Shown one piece after another: positions 27,315 through 35,958 of a stretch of 64,000 nucleotides of DNA. Under the pieces are notes generated by a model. It did no database searches. It saw only the letters and a program-made list of their open reading frames with translations, and was not told the origin of the DNA. The number at the start of each line of letters is the position of its first letter. Positions within the stretch are counted from its first letter, which is position 1. Both the position numbers and the translations under genes were made by a program. Source of the DNA: Fimbriimonadaceae bacterium (lineage in GTDB: Bacteria > Armatimonadota > Fimbriimonadia > Fimbriimonadales > Fimbriimonadaceae); contig JAHBTE010000001.1 of the NCBI GenBank assembly GCA_019638675.1, positions 2,326,605 through 2,390,604 of the forward strand, read 5' to 3'.

Positions 27315-27740
27315 ATGCAATTTTTTGCAAATCATCTGCCCAGCCATGAAAAGCCAACGTATTCGCTTGTTATCCCCTTTACAGGGAGCGAAATTGTGCT
27401 TTGCCACATCAATGGCAGAGGCTGGTGCATTCCTTCCGGCAAAATCGAACCTGACGAATCACCAGAACAAGCCGCCATGCGGGAAGCAAGCGAGGAAGCC
27501 TTCATCTCGCTGGAATCACTTACTTTCTTAGGTTATTTCATACTCTCAGCGCAGAGCACAACGAAATACGCAATGCTCTTTTCAGCGACCGTTGCTACTG
27601 TTTATCCGATGCAGCCTAGCAATGAAGTTAGTGATAGGCGATTTTCCCAAATTGACGAGTTACCAGCGATCTATTACGACTGGAACCCTTTGATGGCAGC
27701 AGTTTTTGATTACGCGCTAAAAAATCATTCGTCTGATTAA
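27315..27740 (+). CDS. Nudix hydrolase-family protein
   Basis: This is 141 residues from ATG 27315. The Nudix box is visible as GKIEPDESPEQAAMREASEEAFI and fits GX5EX7REUXEEXGU except for Phe in place of the last Gly. The metal-binding RE and EE are intact. WCIPSGKIE is the usual entry to the box. The substrate is unknown. It lies 44 bp after the signal peptidase gene and 35 bp before the GH-like gene. Confidence 0.85.
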   Translation: MQFFANHLPSHEKPTYSLVIPFTGSEIVLCHINGRGWCIPSGKIEPDESPEQAAMREASEEAFISLESLTFLGYFILSAQSTTKYAMLFSATVATVYPMQPSNEVSDRRFSQIDELPAIYYDWNPLMAAVFDYALKNHSSD

Positions 27741-27775
27741 TAACCCCGGGCTGATTCCCGAGTAAATTGACGCTT

Positions 27776-29239
27776 ATGCTTGCCGCGATGCTTGGGCTTT
27801 TGCCTACTAACCTTCAACCAGTAACCCAACCAACAATTGAGCGCGAATTCCGCGCAGTATGGGTTGCTACCGTAGATAATATCGACTACCCCTCCAAGCC
27901 AGGGCTTCCGGTTTCCCAAATGAAGTCCGAGATGATTGCGATTCTCAACAAGTGCAAGTCGTTGAACCTCAACGCAGTTATCTTCCAAGTCAGGCCATCC
28001 GCGGACGCTCTTTACGCAAGCAAATATGAACCGTGGTCGTGGTATCTCACGGCAAGCCAAGGCAAGGCTCCCGAAGGAGGGTTTGATCCTCTCACTTTTG
28101 CAATTGAAGAATCACACAAACGTGGTATGGAACTTCATGTGTGGTGTAATCCCTACCGCGCCAACCATCCAGCGCAGAAAGGGCCACTGCACTCATCGCA
28201 CCTAGCGAACGCTAATCCCGGAATTGTCAAAAAGTACGGCACTTACCTGTGGATGGATCCAAGCGAAAAAGCAGTTCAAGACCGTTCGTTTAACGTGTTT
28301 ATGGATTTGGTTAGCCGATACGACATTGACGGCATCCACATCGACGACTATTTCTATCCTTATCCGGTCACAGAAAACAACGTCAAAGTTGACTTCCCCG
28401 ATTCAGAATCCTACGCCCGCTATCAACGCGCAGGTGGCAAAATGTCGCGCGGGGATTGGCGCCGTAACAGCGTCGATGTGTTTATCAAACGCGTTCACGA
28501 CGGAATCAAGGAGCGTAAACCCTGGGTGAACTTTGGAATCTCGCCTTTCGGCATCTATCGGCCCGGCGTGCCGGAAACAATTAAAGCCGGAATTGACCAA
28601 TACGACGAACTTTACGCCGATGCGCTTAAGTGGTACCAAGAGGGTTGGTGCGATTACTTCACGCCGCAACTCTATTGGCCTATTGCCCAGACCCCACAAA
28701 GCTTCCCTGTGCTACTCGATTGGTGGGCGAGCATGAACCGTAAAAACGTCCACCTTTGGCCAGGTCAGTTCACAAGCCGCACCGATCCGAAAGGCGGAAA
28801 CTGGAAGGCTACAGAAGTCACAGATCAAATCAATTTAGTTCGGAAACAGAAAGGTTCCACAGGCACCGTTCACTTCAGTATGAAGGCACTCATGAACAAC
28901 TGGAACGGAATTTCCGATGAACTCAAACGCTCTTACGCCAAACCTGCATTGGTTCCCGCTTCTCCTTGGAACAAAGTTCCCGCGCCTGGAAAGCTGAGCC
29001 TGATCATGGATAAGAAAATGCCTCCTGGGCTTCACGTTTCAGTGCCAAAGCCAGATGCTGTCCAATGGTTTGTTTTCCAAGATACAAAAGGCACGGTGAT
29101 CAATATGCGAGAGAGCACAACGGTACAAACCGTTCGGGATGCGAACAGTACGATCTTTGTCAGCGTCATGGATCGCTCCGGGAAGCTGAGCCCGGCCGAA
29201 ACCGTTAAGGGTTATCGGTTATCGCAAGCGGGATCCTAA
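27776..29239 (+). CDS. glycosyl hydrolase-like protein, GHL10 (DUF187) family
   Basis: This is about 487 residues from ATG 27776, with a short hydrophobic start. The TIM-barrel GHL10 domain (about residues 22-340) shows FRAVWVATVDNIDYPS, then LNAVIFQVRPSADALY, then RGMELHVWCNPYRAN, VSRYDIDGIHIDDYFYPYP and WVNFGISPFGIYRP. Such proteins (YngK-like) are thought to cut cell-wall or other glycans. Asp residues in DGIHIDDYF are likely catalytic-site positions. The C-terminus is a beta-sandwich-like domain. The stop lies 35 bp inside the convergent kinase gene. Confidence 0.9.
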   Translation: MLAAMLGLLPTNLQPVTQPTIEREFRAVWVATVDNIDYPSKPGLPVSQMKSEMIAILNKCKSLNLNAVIFQVRPSADALYASKYEPWSWYLTASQGKAPEGGFDPLTFAIEESHKRGMELHVWCNPYRANHPAQKGPLHSSHLANANPGIVKKYGTYLWMDPSEKAVQDRSFNVFMDLVSRYDIDGIHIDDYFYPYPVTENNVKVDFPDSESYARYQRAGGKMSRGDWRRNSVDVFIKRVHDGIKERKPWVNFGISPFGIYRPGVPETIKAGIDQYDELYADALKWYQEGWCDYFTPQLYWPIAQTPQSFPVLLDWWASMNRKNVHLWPGQFTSRTDPKGGNWKATEVTDQINLVRKQKGSTGTVHFSMKALMNNWNGISDELKRSYAKPALVPASPWNKVPAPGKLSLIMDKKMPPGLHVSVPKPDAVQWFVFQDTKGTVINMRESTTVQTVRDANSTIFVSVMDRSGKLSPAETVKGYRLSQAGS

Positions 29240-30446
29240 CCGTAAATGTCGTCCCTCGGTTCAGTTCACTCTGAACCGAGACCGACCCTCCGTGCAATTC
29301 GGCAAGGTGGCGGACAATTGCGAGGCCGAGCCCAGTTCCCCCACTTGCCCGAGAACGGCCTTTATCCACTCGATAAAACCGTTCGAAAATACGAGGTAAA
29401 TGTTCGCTGGCAATGCCGATTCCCGTATCAGTAACCGCCAGAACTGCATCGTTTTGTTCTGTGGACATTAATACGGAAACCGAACCTTCTGCTGTGTAGT
29501 TTAAGGCATTGTCCACCAAGTTGAAGACGATCTGCGTGAGTTGGGTTTCATTTGCCTGAACGACATATACACCCTCTTTTTTGAAGCTCAGCTTCAATCC
29601 CTTTTCGCGGGCTTTCGATTCAAGCTGAGTCACAACGCTTGCCGCAACTTCATCGAAATCGCATTCCGTTTTGCTGACGGTTCCGCCTTCGGCGATTGAA
29701 AGAGTAAGCAAATCGTCAGTAATCCGGGTCAGGCGGTCAACTTCGCGGATGATCTTGCCCAAGTAACGAGACTGGAGATCAGCATCGTCTGCACTTTCTT
29801 CCAGCGTCTCCGCCATTGCCCTAATCGTCGTCATGGGCGTCCGCAGCTCGTGGCTGACGTTCGCAACAAAGTCTCGCCGTACCGTCTCTAATCGGCGCAG
29901 GTCGGTTACATCGTGGAGCGAAAGAAACACTCGCTCATGCCCGTAGCCTTCATGCCAAACGCGTGCTTGGAACACCCGTTCCGTCGGATGCCTCAGAGTG
30001 ATTTCGTGAGAAACCGCGTCCCCCGAAGACTTCACCGATTCCACTAGTTCCGATAGTTCGCTGGAGAGTGTCGCGGCCTTCAGGTTTTCGCCTTTCGGCT
30101 GGTTTAACCGCAAGAGCTGCTGGGCTTGGCGGTTAGCGTAAAGAATCCGCTGATCGCGGTCGAGCAAAAAGATCAAAGAGTCCAGTCCGTCGGCCAGGTC
30201 ATCTAAGGCGTCGCGGTGGCGGGCGACTTCGCTTTCTAACTGAAGCCGCTCGCGTTCTAAGCCGCCGAGTTCGTCTTTAGATGCGCTGAGTTGCCGCGCG
30301 GTTTGAATCCAGCCCACTAACCCGGCAAAACCGAACAGAGCCAACGAAAAAAGAGCGAGCGATTTTGCTTCTGGCACGAGCAAGCCAACGGCTCCGGCCA
30401 AAATGGCGAGCCCACCAAAAACCGGGGCGAATTTCAACCAATCCAA
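29205..30446 (-). CDS. PhoR-like sensor histidine kinase
   Basis: This is 413 residues from TTG. There are two membrane segments within residues 8-55, then a short coiled coil and a PAS domain (about 80-170; LDRDQRILYANRQAQQLL). The HisKA domain has the phospho-acceptor in NVSHELRTPMTTIRAMAETL, near residue 198. The HATPase has N box LVDNALNYT, DTGIGI and GGTGLGLAIV. Almost no sensor loop lies between the spans, so input is probably cytoplasmic or membrane-borne. No response regulator is in this window, so it is an orphan here. Confidence 0.94.
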   Translation of the reverse strand: MDWLKFAPVFGGLAILAGAVGLLVPEAKSLALFSLALFGFAGLVGWIQTARQLSASKDELGGLERERLQLESEVARHRDALDDLADGLDSLIFLLDRDQRILYANRQAQQLLRLNQPKGENLKAATLSSELSELVESVKSSGDAVSHEITLRHPTERVFQARVWHEGYGHERVFLSLHDVTDLRRLETVRRDFVANVSHELRTPMTTIRAMAETLEESADDADLQSRYLGKIIREVDRLTRITDDLLTLSIAEGGTVSKTECDFDEVAASVVTQLESKAREKGLKLSFKKEGVYVVQANETQLTQIVFNLVDNALNYTAEGSVSVLMSTEQNDAVLAVTDTGIGIASEHLPRIFERFYRVDKGRSRASGGTGLGLAIVRHLAELHGGSVSVQSELNRGTTFTVRIPLAITDNP

Positions 30447-30510
30447 AACTGACTCTTAATAGGCGTGATACCCGAGTGAATGCGATTCTTAATGGGGCAC
30501 GGTTTGGAAT

Positions 30511-30656
30511 CTCCTCCCCAAGCTTGGGGAGGGAACTAAATTAGTAGAGTGAGCTTTTGCAAACGAGTTCTCCTCCCAAGTTTGGGAGGAGATAAAGAGG
30601 TGGGTTGTATTGCTTTGGTTCAACCCCTCCCTAACCCTCCCCAAGCTTGGGGAGGG
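30511..30656. repeat. dispersed palindromic repeat, copy B (three palindromes)
   Basis: A palindrome centred on AAGCTT lies at 30511-30533. An imperfect one with AAGTTT at the centre lies at 30570-30591, and another perfect AAGCTT one at 30635-30656. The stretch 30570-30656 matches copy A in order: GGGAGGAGATAAAGAGG, GGGTTG, then CAACCCCTCCCTAACC. The inner GGGTTG/CAACCC could pair as well. It fills most of the 343-bp gap between the kinase and PII genes. Confidence 0.82.
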
Positions 30657-30708
30657 AGTCCGAATCTCTCCTTGCAAACTCAATCAAGGCAAATGGTTCT
30701 GCTCAAAT

Positions 30709-30759
30709 TCCCGCCCCGAAGATCGGGGAGGGTGGTCGCGGAGCGACCGGGAGGGGTTG
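30709..30759. repeat. second palindromic repeat type, copy 1
   Basis: A palindrome-like CCGCCCCGAAGATCGGGGAGGG is followed by TGG, a hairpin GGTCGCGGAGCGACC and GGGAGGGGTTG. The same order (palindrome, TG, short GC hairpin, GG.GGGGTTG) recurs at 57928-57977. It ends 31 bp before the PII gene. Confidence 0.65.
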
Positions 30760-30789
30760 ACACACCGCCACGCAAAGTAAACTGCGCCA

Positions 30790-31131
30790 ATGAAGCGAGT
30801 GCAAGCCTATATCCGCATGAACCGTCTGGAACAGGTGAAGGATGCGCTCGCCGAACGAGGCATTCTCGGCCTTTCGGTGCTCGAAACCCGCGGATTCGGG
30901 CGTCAGCAGGGCCAGACTGCCGATTTTCGGGGTTCCACTTACGCGCTCAACCTCGTCCCCAAAATCAAGCTCGACATCGTGATTTTGGACGACCAACTCG
31001 ACGACTGCCTGGAAGCGATCATTTCCGCCGCCCAAACCGGGGAGCTAGGAGACGGCAAGATTTTTGTCAGCGAGATCGAAGATGCGGTTCGTATTCGCAC
31101 CGGTGAACGCGGAAACGAGGCACTAACCTAA
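30790..31131 (+). CDS. glnB: PII-family nitrogen regulatory protein
   Basis: This 113-residue protein matches GlnB/GlnK along its length. The N-terminal MKRVQAYIRMNRLEQVKDAL precedes T-loop FGRQQGQTADFRGSTYALNL, which keeps the Tyr that is uridylylated in enteric PII (GSTYAL); the neighbouring Tyr46 position is Phe. The B-loop is TGELGDGKIFV and the C-loop RIRTGERG. It senses 2-oxoglutarate and ATP/ADP. No amtB or glnA adjoins it. GlnB versus GlnK cannot be separated here. Confidence 0.93.
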   Translation: MKRVQAYIRMNRLEQVKDALAERGILGLSVLETRGFGRQQGQTADFRGSTYALNLVPKIKLDIVILDDQLDDCLEAIISAAQTGELGDGKIFVSEIEDAVRIRTGERGNEALT

Positions 31132-31143
31132 GGTCAACAAAAA

Positions 31144-31161
31144 AGACGCCAACTGGCGTCT
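31144..31161 (+). terminator. hairpin after the PII gene
   Basis: Stem AGACGCC/GGCGTCT with loop AACT lies 12 bp after the stop codon. The following T content is weak on the plus strand (CAAATTCTATTT). The run of A before it would give T on the minus strand, so it may serve both directions. Confidence 0.6.
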
Positions 31162-31172
31162 CAAATTCTATT

Positions 31173-31181
31173 TGGGTGCGG
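31173..31181. other. possible attachment-site remnant (att)
   Basis: TGGGTGCGG here is identical to the nine bases that end tRNA-fMet (34264-34272 on the plus strand). A GATC follows shortly in both. It would mark the far edge of a 3.1-kb element inserted at that tRNA. The match is short, so this is a suggestion only. Confidence 0.3.
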
Positions 31182-31313
31182 AGAGATCATCTATTCCGAA
31201 CTATCGCCACATCTTGTTGGAGGTTCATATTCCTTGGTTCGGTGACGAACGGCGTTTGAAGGGCCATCGCAGCAACCGAATCCGAAACTCTGATCTATAA
31301 ATACGACGCTAAC

Positions 31314-32186
31314 TCAATCTTCGTAAATGTCTGCTGCCAGGCTTAACGCGGCAAGAATCTGATGCCCTATTCTTTTGCAGATTTCGTTTAGCGATCCAAC
31401 TGTGAGCCTATTCTTTTTTTCGAAGGCCCGCCAGCGGCGCAATGCCAATTCGTCACTCCAAAACTCCTCTGTAAGGCCGATTGGAAGTGATTGGGGCAGT
31501 GGAGTCTTACGTCTCTTAAATGTTCGTGCCAATGCCTCCGCGAGGCTCTGTCCATCAATCTCGCCGCTTTGGAGTAGTAGGTCCAGGTCAAGATAATCCT
31601 TCATGCGGCTGTTCGCAAGGCCCAGTTTGACGATTGCCTCGAATTTTTCAGCAACTACCGTCTCAGGTGTGTAGGCTCCCATCACGCGCGGAACTTCTCC
31701 TGCGAGGAGTCTGGGGACTTCCACCACATTTGGTTCAGGGGTGACGTCGTCACCGAACCCGACGTCAAGTTGTACACGGAGTTTTGCTGATCCAAGTGTC
31801 CCATTGATCAAGCACCGTAGTCCGCCATAGGCGGTTTCGTCACGAATTTTCTCTACCCGTATCGTATCTGGATCGAATTGCACCCCGTCCTCATCAACTT
31901 CTTGTGTGCAGACCGACCGAATAACATCAGCCAGCGTAGCCTCATCAGCATCGATAAATCCGAGGAGATCAATGTCGCTCGTAGGTCGGTGCATCAACCC
32001 GCGCCAAACCAGAAACATCGTTGCCCCCTTAAGGAGGAATTTGTCGGCATATTTCGACGCGGCCAACCTCGCCAAGAATCTCAATCCGACATAGCGTATG
32101 AGCACCTGGTTATAGTCATCGCTCCTGTCCTTTGCAAGATTGAGGAGCCGCTGTCTAACCGATATCGATTTTGCGTCGCGCGTCAC
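31314..32186 (-). CDS. AbiEii/AbiGii-family nucleotidyltransferase toxin
   Basis: This 290-residue protein is the toxin half of a type IV AbiE-like system. The nucleotidyltransferase motif KGATMFLVWRG...SDIDLLGF gives the Gly and Asp-x-Asp metal site. The family-typical TVVAEKFEAIVKLG and NSRMKDYLDLDLLL follow. The start is GTG, overlapping the antitoxin stop by 4 bp (GTGA). AbiEii-type proteins transfer nucleotides to tRNA and cause growth arrest or abortive phage infection. Both genes look intact, unlike the rest of the island. Confidence 0.92.
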   Translation of the reverse strand: MTRDAKSISVRQRLLNLAKDRSDDYNQVLIRYVGLRFLARLAASKYADKFLLKGATMFLVWRGLMHRPTSDIDLLGFIDADEATLADVIRSVCTQEVDEDGVQFDPDTIRVEKIRDETAYGGLRCLINGTLGSAKLRVQLDVGFGDDVTPEPNVVEVPRLLAGEVPRVMGAYTPETVVAEKFEAIVKLGLANSRMKDYLDLDLLLQSGEIDGQSLAEALARTFKRRKTPLPQSLPIGLTEEFWSDELALRRWRAFEKKNRLTVGSLNEICKRIGHQILAALSLAADIYED

Positions 32187-32821
32187 AGCATTGCCTCAAG
32201 ATAGGGCTGGATTAATCGCCGTGATCGGAGCTCGCCCGCCAAATGAAGGAACTTTGAGACGTCGATCTTCTGCGCATTGATTGCCTCACGCAGAGCTTCA
32301 ACGGCTATCTCATGCCCTACGATTCGTCTAAGACGGAAGCAGTCAATGATCGTCTTTTCAAGACTATATACCTTGACTCTAACTCCCTCAAAGATATGCT
32401 CCTCGCGTCCCAGATCAAAATTTGCGCCCGTCATCGTAACAACTCGGATTCGAGTCTGTCGGGTGCTTGGGATGCGCTTTCCGCGAGATATGGCCAGCCA
32501 GACATCCCAAGGCATTTGCGTCCCCACCTCGTGAATACTGAGCGCTGAGAGGAGACAGATAACGCCGTCGGGCACCGCCATTGCAACCTCGACAAGGCTG
32601 TGTCGTTCAGTTGCCTCGAAATCAGGGTGTCGGTAGAGACCTCTGCCAATCTTCTCTAGTCTTCCAAGTTTAGCGAGCTTGTTTAGGTTCTCTGCCGCTA
32701 GTCCAAGCGCACGAACGTCCGCAGGTGTGACCACCCCTTGCCTCTTCGCAAGTTCCAGAATATCTTCCCACGTATGTCGCACAGTTAGATTATGCATACA
32801 TTTACGTGTGCCTGTATGCAT
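32183..32821 (-). CDS. AbiEi-type antitoxin / winged-helix repressor
   Basis: This is 212 residues from ATG 32821, or 204 from ATG 32797. The N-terminal winged-helix AbiEi_4-type domain is ILELAKRQGVVTPADVRALG, then LNKLAKLGRLEKIGRGLYRHP. The C-terminal AbiEi domain has ICLLSALSIHEVGTQ, PWDVWLAIS and KVYSLEKTIIDCFRLR. Known AbiEi proteins neutralise the toxin without complex formation and repress their own promoter by binding inverted repeats. An inverted repeat lies over both possible start codons. Confidence 0.92.
   Translation of the reverse strand: MHTGTRKCMHNLTVRHTWEDILELAKRQGVVTPADVRALGLAAENLNKLAKLGRLEKIGRGLYRHPDFEATERHSLVEVAMAVPDGVICLLSALSIHEVGTQMPWDVWLAISRGKRIPSTRQTRIRVVTMTGANFDLGREEHIFEGVRVKVYSLEKTIIDCFRLRRIVGHEIAVEALREAINAQKIDVSKFLHLAGELRSRRLIQPYLEAML
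32792..32821. promoter_or_regulatory. inverted repeat at the antitoxin start, candidate AbiEi operator
   Basis: Perfect 9-bp arms ATGCATACA (32792-32800) and TGTATGCAT (32813-32821) are 12 bp apart. Each arm contains one of the two in-frame ATG codons. AbiEi is known to autoregulate through inverted repeats at its promoter. Confidence 0.6.
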
Positions 32822-32897
32822 TTTCTAACCGATACTGCCAAAAATCTAAGATCAGATAATTCCCTCTGATTTCCAAAGCTATTGTTCTATGTGAGAT

Positions 32898-33044
32898 GTG
32901 AAAGCCTATCAGGATATCACTAACCGAATCATCCGCTCCATCGAGACCGAAGGCCTACTTCCTTGGAAAAAGCCATGGCGGAGCGAATCTCCAAAAAATC
33001 TTAGGGGAAATGTATATCTTAATAGAGGGCAATACATGGGGTGA
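32898..33044 (+). pseudogene. ArdC-like (DUF1738) antirestriction protein, N-terminal fragment
   Basis: A 48-codon frame from GTG reads KAYQDITNRIIRSIE, then LLPWKKPWRSESPKNLRG, and stops at TGA 33042-33044. This matches the ArdC N-terminal single-strand-DNA-binding domain (YQ..T..II..LE...PW.KPW). The family is normally about 290 residues or longer, and the rest, including the metalloprotease domain, is absent. It is a relic of a plasmid or phage-like element. Confidence 0.7.
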
Positions 33045-33169
33045 TAGACGCTGGGTTATGTACAGGCGAAAAATGGCTCATGGCGAAGCCGAAACTGGCT
33101 CGGAGAGATTTCCATGTAAGTACGAGAAGAACTTCGCTCCGACACCGAGAGCTAGACCTGCTCGATAGT

Positions 33170-33370
33170 TCAGTCAAACTCATCGTCTAGTTCGTCTCCG
33201 CTGGAAAACTCGGGGGACGCCAAGCCAACGTCTCGCTGGATCGGCTTCCCCATGGCTGCTTCAATTCGTGTCGCCAATGAGACCCGTCTCATTTCCAGAA
33301 ATGTCTCGAAATTATCAGAGCGCAGACATGTTGGGGCTCCGATAGTGGTCGCGGCTTTCGATGTTAACAT
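33170..33370 (-). pseudogene. C-terminal remnant of an unidentified gene
   Basis: A 66-residue minus-strand frame ends NFETFLEMRRVSLATRIEAAMG, then SGDELDDEFD. The helix FLEMRRVSLATRIEAAMG is like the tail of DUF262/DUF1524-type proteins, but this is weak. The first ~15 residues look unrelated. The likely break lies near 33370, next to the recombinase fragment. It has no credible start signal. Confidence 0.4.
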
Positions 33371-33403
33371 CCAAAAGCGAACGCTCGCAGAAGTTAGACA
33401 GTT

Positions 33404-34263
33404 TTGAACAACTCAACCTCGCGAAATTGGACTACTACGACGGTGAAGCATTTGATCAGCAACCGTGCCTACATAGGAGTCCAGGAGTTTGGAGAGTGGA
33501 TAAACGAGACGGCGTGGGAACCCATCGTGGATCGAGGCGTCTTCCAAAAGGCTCAACAGATTCTTAGGTCACAGGTTCGAGTAGTCCGCTCGCCCCGATC
33601 AGATAACTACGTTTATCTCCTTCGTGAGCTGATTTGGTGCCCTCACTGCGGGTGTCGACACGCACCCTCTGTCGCCAAGGGAGGAGCGGTTCGATATTAC
33701 GAATGCCTCCGTGGCAAGAAGAAACTGTCCAATTGTCCAGTCGCACGAGTCAACTGTGACGCTCTCCATCGAACAATCCTCGCTGAGCTGGCTCGTCATG
33801 CGGAGCATCAAACGGTAATGCATCAGGCCATCGCAGACTCTCATGCCTGGTCGGAGCCCGAGCAAGAGAAGGTTGCTCTCCGAGCCGCGCTGGCCGAACA
33901 GCGACGACAGCTTTCGATCAAGCAATCGAACTTGCTGAAGGCAATCGAGAATGGTCAGGTGATTCAAACCCTGTTGGATCGATTACAAGAGTTGGAGCAA
34001 GAGATCAAGGTGCTCGATACGAAAATCTTGGAAGCCGATGAACTTATCGCCCGTTCAACGGCGAAGAGACCGACGGCACAACAAGTGCGGGCAGCGTGGT
34101 CTTCAGCTCTGAACCTGTGGGAGCAAGCCGAAGACGATCAGAAGCAAACGATTCTGAGAGGACTTGTCCATCGCGTTGAAATGCGCGAAAAATCTAAAAC
34201 AGTCGTTCAGATCTCTCATTTTTTTTGTTTCCGAAGGCGAATGGTTCGGAACAACGGAGAATA

Positions 34264-34285
<22 letters not shown>
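33404..34285 (+). pseudogene. large serine recombinase, catalytic domain missing
   Basis: This is about 293 codons from a TTG, with an in-frame TAG shortly upstream. The recombinase domain remnant is RNWTTTTVKHLISNRAYIG, then VFQKAQQIL. A zinc beta-ribbon with CPHCGC and later Cys (YYECLRGKKKLSNCPV) follows, then a coiled coil (about residues 160-225). The N-terminal resolvase domain with the catalytic Ser, about 150 residues or more, is gone, so it cannot recombine DNA. The frame runs 22 bases into the tRNA-fMet 3' end. It was probably the integrase of the element. Confidence 0.82.
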
Positions 34286-34340
<55 letters not shown>

Positions 34341-34399
34341 CAAGAATTATAGGCGTTAATCGACGCTTAATGCGCGGTGGTCCCAGGCGAACGGCAAGC

Positions 34400-35383
34400 C
34401 TAACGCGGATAGCCGTCCGGATTTGCCTGCATCCAGTTCCAGGCGTGCTGCACGCACACCTTGACATCATCGAACTTAGGCTCCCAGCCCAAAACCTGAC
34501 GCGCCTTAGCGGAATCGGCGATCAGCCTTGCCGGATCACCCGCCCGCCGGGGGCCGTAACCCACGGGGAAATCGTGCCCGACAACTTCTTTCGCCGCCGA
34601 AATCACTTCTTTCACGCTAAAACCGTTTCCACTGCCGAGATTAAACTGGTTCGACTCGCCCCCGTTTTCCAAATAGCGGATGGCGAGCAAATGGGCATCG
34701 GCGATGTCGCTCACATGAACGTAATCGCGGATGCACGTGCCATCGGGAGTTTCGTAGTCGGTGCCGAATACCGTGATTTCCGGAGCTCTGCCCGCCGCGG
34801 CCAGCAAAACACGGGGGATGAGGTGGGTTTCTGGCCGGTGATCTTCCCCTAGTTCGCCCACTGGGTCGGCTCCACAAGCATTGAAGTACCGCAGACAAAC
34901 GCTCCTCATTCCGTAAGCATCGCTGTAGTTTTCCAGTAGGCGTTCTACGGCTAGCTTAGTTTCGCCGTACGGATTCGTTGGCTTTTTTGTGTGACATTCG
35001 GGAATCGGAATAACAGTAGGTTCTCCATATACTGCAGCAGTAGAACTGAATACGAACTGCTCAATCTTGTGAACTCGGCATTCCTCTAAGAGATTCCAAA
35101 CTGCGTTTACATTGTTCTGCCAATACTCAGCTGGCTTTTTTACGCTCTCACCAACTTCAGTGTATGCAGCGAAATGCATTACAAGGCTTAGTGGGTACTG
35201 ATCTAACACTCGGGAAATATCAGCACGAATACGGAGGTCGCCCTGCTCAAATATCGAATTTTTTACCGAAGGCAAATTCCCTCTTTCTAAGTTATCAAAA
35301 ACTACATGATCAATGCCTTCTGCCCTCAGAAGTTTGATCATGTGCGACCCTATGTATCCTGCCCCCCCGCATACTAAAATCAT
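34400..35383 (-). CDS. galE: UDP-glucose 4-epimerase
   Basis: This 327-residue enzyme interconverts UDP-glucose and UDP-galactose. The start ATG 35383 is chosen because the NAD motif LVCGGAGYIGSHM follows at once and the ATG overlaps the upstream stop by 4 bp. SSTAAVYGEP supplies the catalytic Ser/Thr region and NPYGETK the Tyr-x3-Lys pair. RYFNACGAD and GTCIRDYVHVSDIADAH are GalE hallmarks. It is downstream of a GNAT gene in the same transcription unit. It provides sugar nucleotides for LPS or exopolysaccharide. Confidence 0.96.
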   Translation of the reverse strand: MILVCGGAGYIGSHMIKLLRAEGIDHVVFDNLERGNLPSVKNSIFEQGDLRIRADISRVLDQYPLSLVMHFAAYTEVGESVKKPAEYWQNNVNAVWNLLEECRVHKIEQFVFSSTAAVYGEPTVIPIPECHTKKPTNPYGETKLAVERLLENYSDAYGMRSVCLRYFNACGADPVGELGEDHRPETHLIPRVLLAAAGRAPEITVFGTDYETPDGTCIRDYVHVSDIADAHLLAIRYLENGGESNQFNLGSGNGFSVKEVISAAKEVVGHDFPVGYGPRRAGDPARLIADSAKARQVLGWEPKFDDVKVCVQHAWNWMQANPDGYPR

Positions 35384-35877
35384 GAGTTTCCAGTTCCATT
35401 TTCGGACTGTCTTGGCGTGATTTCTAGGCGAAACCACGCCTTGCCTTCCCCTTCTCCCCAAAAATCTGGCATAACGGCTTTGAGTTCAAAGCCTAACTTA
35501 GTGTAGACCGCAACGTTTCGTTCGCTGGCGGCACCTGTGTAGAGCCAGATGATCCGCTCGCCAGCGACCTTGACTTTGTTTACCGCCCAATCCATAAGCA
35601 AGCGGGAATAACCCTTCCCCTGAAACTCGGGAAGAACGGCGAGATCAATCACTTGGCACTGCTCTAGTTCGCGGACGCCGAGGTTCTCATCGATGTAGAT
35701 GCCGATGAATCCAACTGCTTGGTCACCTTGACGAATCACTGCGTATTCTGTGCCCTTTGTTTCCTCTATTCGAATCAGCTTTTCAATCGCTGACTGGTCG
35801 CATCCAGTGGAAAGCAGAAAAAGCGGCATGAGATCTCGCAAATCACCTTTGAATTGCTCGACCGCAACGCCGCTCAT
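35380..35877 (-). CDS. GNAT-family N-acetyltransferase
   Basis: This 165-residue protein has the acetyl-CoA-binding segment VIDLAVLPEFQGKGYSRLLMDWAV, of which the motif A core is Q/RxxGxG/S (QGKGYS). Strand 5 and the following region RIIWLYTGAASERNVAVYTKLGFEL are also typical. The substrate is unknown. Its stop is coupled to galE by a 4-bp overlap, which hints at but does not prove a sugar-related role. Confidence 0.88.
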   Translation of the reverse strand: MSGVAVEQFKGDLRDLMPLFLLSTGCDQSAIEKLIRIEETKGTEYAVIRQGDQAVGFIGIYIDENLGVRELEQCQVIDLAVLPEFQGKGYSRLLMDWAVNKVKVAGERIIWLYTGAASERNVAVYTKLGFELKAVMPDFWGEGEGKAWFRLEITPRQSENGTGNS

Positions 35878-35934
35878 ACCGTCATGCTACCAAATTCTAT
35901 GATTTTCTCTGCCCTCTTGACAATCTGATCTATA

Positions 35935-35956
35935 TATGCAACACTATCGTTGCATA
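35935..35956. promoter_or_regulatory. inverted repeat in the promoter of the SRPBCC/ArsR operon
   Basis: Perfect arms TATGCAAC (35935-35942) and GTTGCATA (35949-35956) are separated by 6 bp and end 2 bp before the ATG at 35959. A consensus TTGACA lies at 35917-35922, so the repeat covers the -10/start region. It is a candidate operator for the ArsR protein encoded third in the operon. Confidence 0.65.
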
Positions 35957-35958
35957 AC

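Noticed and set aside
30757-30783. TTGACA ... TAAACT as promoter of the PII gene
   Set aside because: The spacer is only 15 bp and the -10 would lie 6 bp before the ATG. The TTGACA overlaps the end of a repeat. It is not convincing.
34205-34260. Terminator-like TTCCGAA/TTCGGAA hairpin near the recombinase end
   Set aside because: The T run precedes the hairpin instead of following it on the plus strand, and only A follows on the minus strand.
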